DNA from: VRUE01 sp963764365
GTDB lineage: Bacteria; Actinomycetota; Thermoleophilia; Solirubrobacterales; 70-9
NCBI GenBank assembly: GCA_963764365.1
Contig: CAVXSI010000015.1
Coordinates: forward strand, 248,001-312,000
Direction: 5' to 3'
Length of the DNA: 64,000 nucleotides
The first letter of the stretch is position 1. The number at the start of each line of letters is the position of its first letter. The notes under the pieces are model-generated. The model was given only the letters and a program-made list of their open reading frames with translations. It ran no database searches and was not told where the DNA came from. The translations under genes and the position numbers were made by a program. Positions 47,631 to 56,735 of this stretch are shown here, in pieces.

Positions 47631-49310
47631 TCAGACGGCCGCCGTCGCGGCGGGGTCCACCCCGGCCTCCGCCACGGCCGCCGGCCAGGCGTCCGCCTCC
47701 CGCTTGACCCGGCGGCGCGACCAGCCCAGCTCGGCGCCGATCGCCTCGGCGACCGGCCGAACCGCGGCCGCGTCGCGCAGCTGCGGCGCCGCCAGCAGCC
47801 CGAGCCTGGTCCGCCGCAGCAGCACGTCGGCGACGCTGCGCGCCTGCTCGTGGCGGGCGGCGATCGTCGCCTCGGCGAGCAGGTCGGGGCGGCCGGGGAC
47901 GATCGGCGCCGCCAGCTTCGGCTGCTCCGCCGCCAGCGCCAGCACGTTGCGCGCCGCGTGGCCGTAGCGGAAGGCGAGCTGGGCGACCGCTTCCTCGCCG
48001 ACGCCCGGCGGCGCCTCGAGGTCGCCGGGGCGCGCCTCCATCCCCAGCGGGATCTCGGCGGTGTGGCAAGGTGCCTCGCGGGAGCCGCGCTCGACCAGCC
48101 GATCGACCGTCTGCTTCGCCATCCGCCGCCAGGTGGTCAGCTTGCCGCCGGTGATCGTCAGCATCCCCGACGAGGTCTCGTACAGCTCCGCTTTGCGCGA
48201 GATGTCGACCGACTTCTTCGGATCGCCGGTCGAGATCAGCGGCCGCACGCCGGCGTAGGCGCCGACCAGGTCGGCGGCGCCCAGGCTCACCCCGAAGAAG
48301 GCGTTGACCGCGTCCAGCAGGTACTCGACGTCGTCGTCGGCCGGGAGGGGATGGTCGATGTCGCCGTCGAAGTCGTTGTCGGTGGTGCCGATCAGGGTGC
48401 GCCCGTACCAGGGCAGGGCGAAGATCGCCCGCCCCTCGCCGGCCGGAACGATGCAGGCCGCCGACCCGGTCGATAGATCCTCCCTGTCGAGGAGGATGTG
48501 CGTGCCGCGGCTCGGCGCGATCCGCGGCACGTCCTCCTCCTCGACGACCTCGGAGCGGATCCGGTCGGCCCAGACGCCGGTCGCGTTGACGACGTTGTCC
48601 GCCTCGACCTCGAAGCGCTCGCCCGAGTCCGCCTCGACGCAGGCCACCGCCGACGCGCGGCCGCCGCGGGTCAGCACCTCCGTCACCTCGGCGCCGTTCA
48701 GCATCGCCGCCCCGTAGCGCTCGGCCTCGCCGAGGATCGTCAGCACCAGCCGCACGTCGTCGGTTTGGCAGTCGTAGAAGAGGTAGGCGTCCTCAGGCTC
48801 GCGCCGCTCCAGCGCCGGCACCAGCTCCAGCAGCTCCTCGCGGTCGATCGTGCGGTGGCGGTCGGGCGACCAGTAGAGGTCCTCGTCCTCCTCCCTGGCG
48901 GCGCGGATGTCGCGGCGGCTGCGGCCGATCCGCGTGGTCGCCATCACGTCGTACATGTTGAGCCCGATCCCGAGCCCCCGCTGGCGGCGCTCGTCGGCGA
49001 AGCTGGGGACCACGAACGGGGTCGGGTAGACCAGGTGCGGCGCGAGCTGGACCATCAGCTGGCGCTCGATCAGCGCCTCGCGGACCAGGCCGAGGTCGAA
49101 GTTCTGCAGGTAGCGGAGGCCGCCGTGGACCATCTTCGAGGAGCGGCTGGAGGTGCCCGAGGCGTAATCGCCGCGCTCCAGCAGGGCGACCGAGTAGCCG
49201 CGCGAGGCGGCGTCGAGGGCGACCCCGGCGCCGGTGATGCCGCCGCCGATCACGACCACCTCGAAGCGCCGGCCGGCGATCGACTCGAGGGCTGCGGCGC
49301 GGGCCAGCAT
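47631..49310 (-). CDS. glpD: Glycerol-3-phosphate dehydrogenase (FAD-dependent)
   Basis: Membrane-associated flavoenzyme oxidising glycerol-3-phosphate to dihydroxyacetone phosphate and passing electrons to quinone. FAD-binding motif VVVIGGGITGAGVALDAASR (about 18-37), SGTSSRSSKMVHGGLRYLQN (about 51-70), and ALPWYGRTLIGTTDNDFDGD. At 559 residues it is complete with its C-terminal helical domain. ATG 49310 overlaps the nitroreductase stop, so both genes are cotranscribed. Confidence 0.93.
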   Translation of the reverse strand: MLARAAALESIAGRRFEVVVIGGGITGAGVALDAASRGYSVALLERGDYASGTSSRSSKMVHGGLRYLQNFDLGLVREALIERQLMVQLAPHLVYPTPFVVPSFADERRQRGLGIGLNMYDVMATTRIGRSRRDIRAAREEDEDLYWSPDRHRTIDREELLELVPALERREPEDAYLFYDCQTDDVRLVLTILGEAERYGAAMLNGAEVTEVLTRGGRASAVACVEADSGERFEVEADNVVNATGVWADRIRSEVVEEEDVPRIAPSRGTHILLDREDLSTGSAACIVPAGEGRAIFALPWYGRTLIGTTDNDFDGDIDHPLPADDDVEYLLDAVNAFFGVSLGAADLVGAYAGVRPLISTGDPKKSVDISRKAELYETSSGMLTITGGKLTTWRRMAKQTVDRLVERGSREAPCHTAEIPLGMEARPGDLEAPPGVGEEAVAQLAFRYGHAARNVLALAAEQPKLAAPIVPGRPDLLAEATIAARHEQARSVADVLLRRTRLGLLAAPQLRDAAAVRPVAEAIGAELGWSRRRVKREADAWPAAVAEAGVDPAATAAV

Positions 49311-49819
49311 CAGTCGAGGAAGACGGCGGCCCGCTCGACCGGCGGGCGCTCGGGGGGCGGCTTCTCCTGCCGCGGCGCGCCGAGGTGCAGGAGGCCGACG
49401 AAGCGCTCGCCCGGCGGCAGCCCGACCGCGGCCCTCCCCTCCTCGGTTCGCAGGACGGCGGGGGTGCGCCAGTAGCCGGCGAGGCCGCGGCCGTGGGCGG
49501 CGAGCAGGACGATGTAGGCGGCGACGGCGGTCGCGTGCAGGTCCTCCTCGTCGCGCAGGAGATCGCCGCCGAGCACGCAGGAGACGACGATCATGGTCGG
49601 GGCGCGGTCGAGCTTGGCGCCGGCCTCGCGGCCGGCCGCCCGCTTCAGCCCCTCCAGCGCCCGCGGGCCGACGACGCGGAAGCGCCAGGGCGCGGTCAGG
49701 TGGTGGTTGGGCGCCCAGCGGGCGAGCTCGAGCAGCTCCTCGACCTGCTCCCGCGGCAGCGGCTCGGGGCCGAACGCCTTGTGCGTGCGGCGCGTGCGGA
49801 TCGCCGTCTCAAGGTCCAT
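49310..49819 (-). CDS. Nitroreductase-family flavoprotein
   Basis: FMN-dependent oxidoreductase fold: N-terminal IRTRRTHKAFGPEPLPREQV (phosphate-binding RTRR), WAPNHHLTAPWRFRVV, and C-terminal GLAGYWRTPAVL ... RFVGLLHLGAPRQEKP. At 169 residues it is short, of the TdsD/Frm2-like or ydjA-like type. Substrate unknown. First gene in the pair with glpD; it follows the ECF S-component gene by 22 bp. Confidence 0.85.
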   Translation of the reverse strand: MDLETAIRTRRTHKAFGPEPLPREQVEELLELARWAPNHHLTAPWRFRVVGPRALEGLKRAAGREAGAKLDRAPTMIVVSCVLGGDLLRDEEDLHATAVAAYIVLLAAHGRGLAGYWRTPAVLRTEEGRAAVGLPPGERFVGLLHLGAPRQEKPPPERPPVERAAVFLD

Positions 49820-49840
49820 CCTTCGAGGGTATAGCCCCGG

Positions 49841-51728
49841 CTACCAGCCGAAGCGACGGCCCAGCAGGAGGACGGCGGCCAGCGCGATGCCGGCGCTGCC
49901 GAAGCCGGCGGCGAGCGGCGCCCAGGGCTTCGGGCCGGACTTCGCGGTCGCCCTGAAGGGCGGGGCCACCGGGGGCGGGGCCGTGGTCGGTTCCGCTTCG
50001 CCCGGCGGCGAGGTCCCTTCGGGGAGCGGGGTCGAGGGAACGCCCTGGCTCGGCGGTGGCGCCGTGCCGGTCGAGCCGGCGCCGCTGGAGAGGTGCGGTC
50101 GAGCCGGCGCCCCCCTGGTCGAGCGATTCGGAAGTGCCGGGCGGGATCGTCGGCAGCCCCGGCAGCGGGGCCGATCCGGCGTGGGTCGACCCGCCGCTCG
50201 ATTGCGGTGGGGCGCTCTGCGGCGTCAACTGCGGCAGCCGCGGCGCCGTCGCGACCGGGAAGGCGTCGCCGGCGGCGGCGACCAGCACCTGACCGGTCAC
50301 CCAGACCGGAGTCTGGTCGCTCGAGGCCGAGTAGCGGTAGTGGCCGTCGGGCTGCTGCTGCGTGGCGAGGTATTCGAGCGGGCTCTTGCCGCCGGTCGCG
50401 ACCGACGCCGGGTCGGTCCCGACCGCGATCATCCCCTGCACCGCCCAGGCGGTCGACTGCGAGTTGACGCCGCCGGAGCCGCCGAGGGCGAAGCCGCCGT
50501 TGGGCCGCTGGGCGCCCTTCAGGTAGGCGAGCCCGTGGCGGGCGGCGTCGCTGCCGGGGATCGCCTGCATCGCGGCGCCGGTGCCGTCGGCGGTGCTCGG
50601 CGAGCCGGGATCGTCCCCCCAGCCGCCGTCGCCGTTCTGCGCCCCGGCCAGCCAGGAGACCGAGCTTTCGACGCCGCCGCCGGTGGAGCGCAGGGCGATG
50701 ATCGCGAACGCGGTCGAGCCGGGCCAGCCTTCGAACGAGCCGTTCCCGCGGCGGCGCTTGGCGAGCGCCGAGACGAGGTTGCGGCCGCCGAATTCGCGCG
50801 GGTCGACCCCGGCGCCCTTGAGGGCGAGGATCGTGCGGGCGAAGTCGCCGGGGCTGCTGAGGCTGCCGACCTTGGCGCGCAGGTAGTCGACGCCGGTCTT
50901 GCCGCCGCTGGAGACGTCGAGCGGGTTGCGGCCGGCGGCCTCGAGGCCCAGCATCGCCCAGGCGGTGACCGACGGGCTCGAGGCGCTGTCCGGCGAGGAC
51001 CCCCAGCCGCCGTTGGAGTTCTCGACCGAGGCGAGCCAGGCGGCGGCGCTCGCCGTGCCCGCCTGGGCGCGGCCGGGCAGGGCGCCGACCAGCGCCAGCG
51101 CCAGCAGCAGGACCGAGGCGGTCGCCGCGGCGCGCCACTCGAAGCGCTCGCGGAAGCGGATCAGGGCGCGGACCATCGCCGGGCCGGCGACCAGCGCCAG
51201 GGTCGCGTTGCCGATCGCGTGGGCCGCGTCGAACGGCACCGCGCGCGCCTCCAGCGCGAGGAATCGCTGCAGCGAGAGGTCCCCTCCGTAGGTTGCCATC
51301 AGGGAGAAGTTCAGCAGAGCGCCGTATCCGACGCCCGCCAGGGCGCAGACGACGGCCAGGGTGACGCGGTTCGGCCGCGGCCTGAGGACCGCCAGCGCGG
51401 CGCCGAGGATCCCGCACAGCCCCCAGCCGGCCATCTGCCAGGGAGTCCAGGGGCCCTGGCCGAGCCAGAAGTTGGAGACGAGCCCGGCGAGGGCGCCGAC
51501 CGCGAATCCGGGCGCCGGCCCGAGCGCGAAGCCGGCGAAGACGACGACGTCGGTGGTGGCGACGACATTGGGCAGCGCCGCGAAGGCGACGCGGCCGGCG
51601 ACCGCGAGCGCGGCCAGCGCCGCGACCAGCGCCACCACCTGCGAGGTCGGGCGCGAGCGCTCGTACCAGGCGAGGCCGCCGAGGAGGACCGCGGCGAGGA
51701 TCAGGTAGGTGGCGAGCTCCCAGCTCAT
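49841..51728 (-). CDS. ECF S-component fused to squalene-cyclase-like barrel and C-terminal membrane anchor (one frameshift)
   Basis: Residues 1-200 hold about six helices with the S-component pattern ALPNVVATTDVVVFAGFALG and LGQGPWTPWQMAGWGL, typical of predicted cobalamin S-components. A seventh helix with an AQA-type cleavage site follows (LLLALALVGALPGRAQAG). Then come alpha/alpha-barrel repeats with the cyclase/prenyltransferase pattern (VENSNGGWGSS, AQNGDGGWGDD, AQRPNGGFALG, QQQPDGHYRYS). The printed frame continues to 49809 as nonsense. A one-base change in the C6 run at 50110-50115 switches to SSGAGSTGTAPPPSQG and a final helix GSAGIALAAVLLLGRRFGW, ending at 49841. Intrinsic factor and transcobalamin use the same barrel fold for B12. 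Confidence 0.82.
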
Positions 51729-53515
51729 CGGCGGCCGCCTTCGACGAGCACGGCGGCGCCCTGCTCGGGGGTGATCGTCCCCGGCAGGTCGAGGATCCGC
51801 GCGACCTCGGTGGCGAAGTACCAGCCGCCGGAGAGAACCTCGGCGGCGCTGCCGTCGGCGATCACGGCGCCGTCACCGAGCAGCACCACCCGCTCGGCGA
51901 AGCCGGCGGCGAACTCGACGTCGTGGGTGGCGACGACCACGCCGGCGCCGCGGGACGCGAGCCCCTCGATCAGCTCGTCGAGCTCCTGCTTGCGGGCACG
52001 GTCCATGCCGCGGGTCGGCTCGTCGAGGGCGACAAGGCCCGGCAGCTTGTCGCCTTCCATGCGGCCGGCGAGGGCTATCGCCAGCGCCAGGCGCTGCCGC
52101 TCTCCGCCCGAGAGGTCTCTCGGGTCCGCGTCCACAGCGGCCTCGAGCCCAACCGTGCGCAGCGCCGCCATCCCCGGCTCGCCGGGAAGCTCGTCCCCGA
52201 CCCGCTCCCGCACCAGGTAGTCGCTCGGGCTCTGGGTCAGCAGGGCGATTCCGGCGGGCACGTCGATCTTCCCCCTCACCGGCTTCTCCAACCCCGCGAT
52301 CGTCCGCAGCAAGGTGCTCTTGCCGGCGCCGTTGCGGCCCATCAGCGCCACTCGCTCGCCAGGATGGATCTCCAGGTCGATTCCGCGCAGGACGTCGCGG
52401 CCGGTGTCGCCATTCGACAGCTCGACCCATAGCCTGCGGACCGAGAGCGCCGGGGCGGGCGGGTCCTGTCGCCGCGGTGGGGGGTGCCCTCCTGGCGCTG
52501 CGATCTGCTCCGGGCGAAGGGATGGAATCGAGGACAGGGACGCGGCCTTGCCCTCCGCAGACTCCGCGCTGGCGGAGGACACCCCCCACCACGCCGCCAC
52601 CCGCCCGAGCTGCCGCTCCGAGTTGGACGTGCCAAGCGTTCGGCGGGCATCGCGGACGCCCGTTGGCAGAGGGTCGATGCCGCAGAGGCTGAAGAGACGG
52701 GCCGCCGGGGTCTCCAAAGCTGCGTCGTTGCTCTGGGCCCAGCTGAGGAAGTTCCGGGGGGTGCCGTCGTAGGCGATGGAGCCGGAGTCCATCGCGATGA
52801 CGCGATCGGCTGCGGCCAGGCAGCGCTCCAGGCGGTGCTCGGCGAGGAGGATGGTCACTCCCCACTCCTCGTTCAGGCGCCTCAAGAGCCAGATCAGCTC
52901 GTCGCCGGCTACGGGGTCGAGCTGGGAGGTCGGCTCGTCGAGGAGGACCAGCTTTGGGCGGGTTACCAGAGCTGCCGCTAGAGCTACTCGCTGCAGCTCC
53001 CCACCCGAGAGGGTGTCTACTGTTCTGGTGAGGAGGTGGGGGATCGCCAGGGCCAGGGCCACCTCCTCGACTGCTCTCGCTCGGGAAGCTGCCGGTTCTC
53101 CGCGCATCTCCAGGGGCAGCTCTATCTCCGCCGCCACGGTGGTCGAGACGATCTGCGTCTCGGGGTCCTGGGCCACGTAGCCGACCGCGCCGGCCAGCTC
53201 GCCGGGGCCGGTGGCGATCGCGTCGATGCCCGCCACCGTGACGGCGCCCTCCACCTCGCCGCCGTGGAAGTGCGGGACGAGGCCGCAGGCCGCTCGCAGC
53301 AGGGTCGACTTGCCGCAGGCGGAGCGGCCGGCGAGCAGAGCCAGCTCGCCCGGCTCGAGGGAGAGGGAGATCTCGCGCAGGGCCTGTCCCGCGCCCGGCA
53401 TGTCAGAGGGGGCGGCGGTGGGACGCGCCGCGGCGCCGGCGTTCGGGTAGACGTAGGAAAGACGCTCGATCGCCAGCGGCAGGACGGCGCGGGTCGGGGT
53501 CGCGAGGTCAGGCAT
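51725..53515 (-). CDS. Fused ECF transporter ATPase (EcfA1-EcfA2)
   Basis: Two ABC ATPase domains in one chain of 596 residues. First: Walker A LLAGRSACGKSTLLR, signature LSGGELQRVALAAAL, Walker B LVLLDEPTSQLD. Second: LMGRNGAGKSTLLR, LSGGERQRLALAIAL, LVALDEPTRGMD. They power the S-component encoded downstream through EcfT. The linker (about residues 305-345) contains SASAESAEGKAASLSSIPSL, encoded by dispersed repeat B, and looks like a tolerated in-frame insertion. It overlaps both neighbours by a few bases. Confidence 0.92.
   Translation of the reverse strand: MPDLATPTRAVLPLAIERLSYVYPNAGAAARPTAAPSDMPGAGQALREISLSLEPGELALLAGRSACGKSTLLRAACGLVPHFHGGEVEGAVTVAGIDAIATGPGELAGAVGYVAQDPETQIVSTTVAAEIELPLEMRGEPAASRARAVEEVALALAIPHLLTRTVDTLSGGELQRVALAAALVTRPKLVLLDEPTSQLDPVAGDELIWLLRRLNEEWGVTILLAEHRLERCLAAADRVIAMDSGSIAYDGTPRNFLSWAQSNDAALETPAARLFSLCGIDPLPTGVRDARRTLGTSNSERQLGRVAAWWGVSSASAESAEGKAASLSSIPSLRPEQIAAPGGHPPPRRQDPPAPALSVRRLWVELSNGDTGRDVLRGIDLEIHPGERVALMGRNGAGKSTLLRTIAGLEKPVRGKIDVPAGIALLTQSPSDYLVRERVGDELPGEPGMAALRTVGLEAAVDADPRDLSGGERQRLALAIALAGRMEGDKLPGLVALDEPTRGMDRARKQELDELIEGLASRGAGVVVATHDVEFAAGFAERVVLLGDGAVIADGSAAEVLSGGWYFATEVARILDLPGTITPEQGAAVLVEGGRR
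52458..52600. repeat. Dispersed repeat B, copy 2, inside the EcfA gene
   Basis: About 140 bases matching 17335-17472 in reverse orientation, with shared tracts gccctccgcagactccgcgc and tggcgctgcgatctgctccg. It is read in frame within the EcfA1-EcfA2 linker and adds roughly 45 residues without a stop codon. Confidence 0.8.
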
Positions 53516-54522
53516 CGCGCCTCCACGGGGCGAGGCCGGCGAAGACGAGCGAAAGCGAGAGGATCAGGGTCGAGGCCGAGAGGCCCGGCTGGATCGTCGG
53601 GTAGGCGTTGAAGCCGTCGGCGCCCGCGACCTTGCCGGCAATCGCGGCGAGCAGGACCGCGGCGCCAACCGCGTAGAAGCGGGTGTCGTAGCGCGACCGC
53701 GAGCGCCGATCGAGCCCCCGCGCCTGCCGCTCCCGCGATCGTGGTCGCCGGGGCGACCCGACAACCGGGACGTGCCGGGGACGGGAGCGCTCAAGGGAGG
53801 AGCGGCGCGCCGTTCGGCGCATGACCCGACCCAGCCGACCGCGGACACCGCCCCGCGCCGCGTCCGGCGCCGGCAGGGAGTAGCCGCGCAGCTCCAGGGT
53901 CGCCGCGACGTCGACGGCGCGGTCCAGGGAGCCGGCGAGGAGGCGGCGCGCGATCGTGGCGCGGCCGAGCGGGGCGGCGGCCGGGCCGCGCAGGCGGCCG
54001 GCGTCGCGGAGCCGGCTCGCGTCGGCCGCCGCGACCGGGACCAGGCGCGAGATCAGCGCCGCGGTCAGGGCCGAGCGGCCGGCGATCGGGACGCAGCGAG
54101 CGCAGCACCCGGTCGGGGTCGACGCAGGCCGAGTAGACGGCGAAGGCGATCATCGTCACCGCCGCGCGCAGACCGATCACCGCGCCGGACGCCAGCGCCT
54201 CGGCGGTGACGTCGACCTGGCCGAACAGCGGCCAGTCGCCGAGCCGCAGCAGGACGGTCTCGCCGCGGTCGACGACGAGGGCGTTGACGACGACGATCAG
54301 CAGCGCCAGGGCGATGCTCATCCGCAGCGCCGCGCGGACCGCGCCGCGGGCGCCGGCGAGGCGGCCGGCGAGGTAGGCGCCGAGGCCGGCGGCGGCCAGG
54401 ACCAGGGGGCTCGAGTAGAGGAAGGCGACGGCGGCCAGCGAGCCGACGTAGGCGATCGCCGCGGCGGGCGAGGCCGACTGCAGCGGCCCCGGCCGCGGCA
54501 CGTAGGCAAACGGCGACGTCAC
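53508..54522 (-). CDS. ECF transporter transmembrane protein EcfT (CbiQ family), one frameshift
   Basis: Membrane coupling protein between ATPases and S-component. The first frame gives helices up to VYSACVDPDRVLRSLRP and then turns into Arg/Pro nonsense. One base removed near 54085-54092 gives IAGRSALTAALISRLVPVAA, then RAVDVAATLELRGYSLPAPD (the EcfT coupling motif with an Arg-Gly pair) and a last helix pair ending APWRRDA at 53508. The combined protein is about 337 residues. ATG overlap with the ATPase gene indicates coupling. The indel is probably a sequence error. Confidence 0.85.
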
Positions 54523-54540
54523 GAAAGAGCCCTCCCCTGT

Positions 54541-54583
54541 TCGTTAGCGGCGCATGCCGGGGCAAAGGCACAGGGGAAGCTCA
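54541..54583 (-). repeat. Post-stop repeat R3, copy 3
   Basis: Starts at the TGA of the DUF4430 lipoprotein gene (TGAGCTTCCCCTGTGCCTTT) and resembles the copies after murC and the histidine kinase. It fills the 58-base gap to ecfT. Confidence 0.45.
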
Positions 54584-55612
54584 TTGTTCCCCCACCGCTA
54601 CCGGCAGCGGCGTCTCCTGTCCGTCTTCCACCGCCACCGCGTAGCGGTCGCGCAGGTCGGGCGCGTCGAGCAGCCGGGCCGCGGCGTCGACGCCGCGCGG
54701 CCCAACGCCGGTGACCAGCCAGACCGGCGGCGCGCCGTCGCGGCGGGTCGCGGCGACGAGCCCGGCGGCGGGACCGAACGCCCGCGCATCCCCCCCGCCT
54801 TCGTCGAGACCCTCCAAGCGATAGCCGCCGCCCCCGCCTGCGGCGAACTCGGCGAACACCCCGCTCACCTGCGGTCCCTCCCCGAGCTGAGCGGCGGCGG
54901 GGTCGTCCCGCACTCGCGCCCAGGGGCCGACCAGCACCCGGATCGCGCCGCCCGGCGCAGCTCCGGCTCCCGCGCCCGCCGTGGAGAGCCCTCCGCCCGC
55001 GCCGCCGGCGCGCCGCTGAGAGGCGCTCACCCGCCGCAGCCGCGCCATCGCCTCCCCGCAGGCGGCGCCTCCGCCGAGGCATTCGACCGCCACCGGGCGG
55101 CGCTTCCCTTCGTAGCCGTCGCGGAACGGCTGCGGCCAGGAGCCGACCACGGCCGGGACCGACTCCGCCGCCGACCAGTCGCGGTAGTCCCACCAGATCG
55201 CGTCGCCGCCGTGCAGCGGGTAGTCGGCGGCGCCGACCGGCGACTCGACCCCGTTGACGTAGAAGAACCAGGCGAAGCGACGGCCGCCGCGGGTCGCTTC
55301 GGAGAGGCCGTCGATCGCGGCGACGAAGCCGCCGCCGTAGCGGGTCGAGATTGCGGTCTCGCGGTCGAGCAGGCGCATCGCCGTGTCCGATTCGCTCGCC
55401 GCCTCGCCGTGCGGCGCCAGCAGCCGCCGGGCCCCGAAGTCGCGGGTCACCGTGAGGGTGACGTCGCCGACGCCCTTGCCCGCGCCGAAGCCGCAGCCGG
55501 CGGCCGCGAGCGCCGCTCCGAGCAGCGCGATCACGACCGCCGTGCGGCGTCCGGCGGCTGCAAGCCGTCGCCCGGCGGCGTCCTCGCCCGCGCGGGTGCT
55601 CGCGCGCGCCAC
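54581..55612 (-). CDS. DUF4430 (transcobalamin small-domain-like) lipoprotein
   Basis: Exported lipoprotein: basic start, helix VVIALLGAALAAAGC with the lipobox cysteine, then a DUF4430 domain with TAMRLLDRETAISTRYGGGF, FAWFFYVNGVESPVGAADYP and LHGGDAIWWDYRDW. This domain has the fold of the small C-terminal domain of intrinsic factor/transcobalamin. The second half (about 170 residues) has no assigned family (AFGPAAGLVAATRRDGAPPV). The frame is open far upstream over the neighbour gene; GTG 55612 gives 343 residues. Likely an extracellular cobalamin-binding partner of the ECF complex. Confidence 0.78.
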   Translation of the reverse strand: MARASTRAGEDAAGRRLAAAGRRTAVVIALLGAALAAAGCGFGAGKGVGDVTLTVTRDFGARRLLAPHGEAASESDTAMRLLDRETAISTRYGGGFVAAIDGLSEATRGGRRFAWFFYVNGVESPVGAADYPLHGGDAIWWDYRDWSAAESVPAVVGSWPQPFRDGYEGKRRPVAVECLGGGAACGEAMARLRRVSASQRRAGGAGGGLSTAGAGAGAAPGGAIRVLVGPWARVRDDPAAAQLGEGPQVSGVFAEFAAGGGGGYRLEGLDEGGGDARAFGPAAGLVAATRRDGAPPVWLVTGVGPRGVDAAARLLDAPDLRDRYAVAVEDGQETPLPVAVGEQ

Positions 55613-55659
55613 GCCCAGCGCGTCCCCGCCAGGCTCGACTTTCGCTCGCCGGCGCGTGA

Positions 55660-56409
55660 TCAGCCCTCCGGGCAGGCCCCGTTCAGGCAGACCCCGACCC
55701 GGTTGGACGGGATGTCCTTGCCGTGACGCGCGACCAGCTCGGTCGGCTGGGCGAGCACCACCGTCGCGACGCCGTCGCCGCCGGTCGGCGCGAGCGCGCC
55801 GCTGACGGAGACGCCGGCGGCCGGCCTGCGCTTCCCCCGGTCGTTGTAGGAGAACACGCGCACCCGGAACGGCACGCCGGCCGTCGCCTGTTCGGGAGCG
55901 ACGAGCGAGAGCTCGCTCGGGTAGGGGTATCCGGTCAGCGCCCAGAGCACTTCGTCGCCGGCCCTCAGCTTCACCGAGTCGCCGCCGCGTTCCGGGTTCC
56001 TGTGGTTCACCTTCAGGTACCAGGAGTGGGCGCCGTGGCTGGCGAAGCCGCCGATCCCGCAGAGCCCGAGGCCGAATTCGCCGCGGAAGTGGTCGGTCAC
56101 CGAAAGCGGCCGCAGCGACGGGGTCGACCTCGCGGCCTGGGCGAGCGCGCCGAGCGCCGTCGCGCCCCGGACGGTCACCGCCCTGCCGCTGCCGCCGGTC
56201 CCCTTGCCGAGGCAGGTCGCCCGCGGGCTGGTGGGGACCTTCGTCGTGTGCGCCCGCAGCGGCCCTTCGGCGAGCGTCCTGCCGGCCGAATTCACCACCC
56301 GCAGGTCGGTGGGGACTCCCTTCGCCGCCGCGACGGCGGCGACGGAGAGCAGTAGGGCGATCGCCAGCGTGCACGCGGCCGCCGGCCGGAATGGAACGAG
56401 TCTTGGCAT
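55660..56409 (-). CDS. Secreted DUF4430-like protein, first gene of the B12 operon
   Basis: Signal peptide FRPAAACTLAIALLLSVAAV with likely cleavage at AAAKG. The mature part carries GATALGALAQAARSTPSLRP, SHGAHSWYLKVNHRNPERGG and LRAGDEVLWALTGYPYPSEL, the DUF4430 pattern, then an Ig-like carboxyl part (VAPEQATAGVPFRVRVFSYN). It ends with a two-cysteine tail VCLNGACPEG. ATG 56409 is preferred over GTG 56418 because gggtgg lies at the right distance. It directly follows the cobalamin riboswitch. Confidence 0.82.
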   Translation of the reverse strand: MPRLVPFRPAAACTLAIALLLSVAAVAAAKGVPTDLRVVNSAGRTLAEGPLRAHTTKVPTSPRATCLGKGTGGSGRAVTVRGATALGALAQAARSTPSLRPLSVTDHFRGEFGLGLCGIGGFASHGAHSWYLKVNHRNPERGGDSVKLRAGDEVLWALTGYPYPSELSLVAPEQATAGVPFRVRVFSYNDRGKRRPAAGVSVSGALAPTGGDGVATVVLAQPTELVARHGKDIPSNRVGVCLNGACPEG

Positions 56410-56449
56410 CTCAGCCACCCTTTCCTCGAGGGTTGTCTTGGCGGGCCGG

Positions 56450-56616
56450 GGACAGGTCTCCTGGCTTCCGGGATGGTCGGCCGCACCTTCCCGAGGGCTC
56501 CGTGTCCCCCTCAGTGGCTGACGCGCAAAGCGCCCGCGGCTTCCTTGGCCCGGTCACAGTGGCGGGACCGCGCCGGCTTCGCACCGGACTTCCCTTGACC
56601 ACCGACCGTATTTACG
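56450..56616 (-). promoter_or_regulatory. Cobalamin (B12) riboswitch
   Basis: On the minus strand the conserved elements come in order: GGTGGTCAAGGGAAGTCCGG, then GTGCGAAGCCGGCGCGGTCC, the B12 box CCCGCCACTGTGACC, a variable middle arm, and the closing GAAGCCAGGAGACCTG near 56452-56468. All are class-defining. It lies 40 bases upstream of the DUF4430 gene, so adenosylcobalamin should shut down the whole uptake operon. Confidence 0.95.
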
Positions 56617-56735
56617 CGGGCGAGTCTACATCGATCCACCGCGGAGGAACCTTCGTCCAGATGGCTTGAAATTTACCTAGTTTATAGGCTTATACTTCGG
56701 CGTATCGGAAAACCGAATTGTTTATGGGAGAAGAA

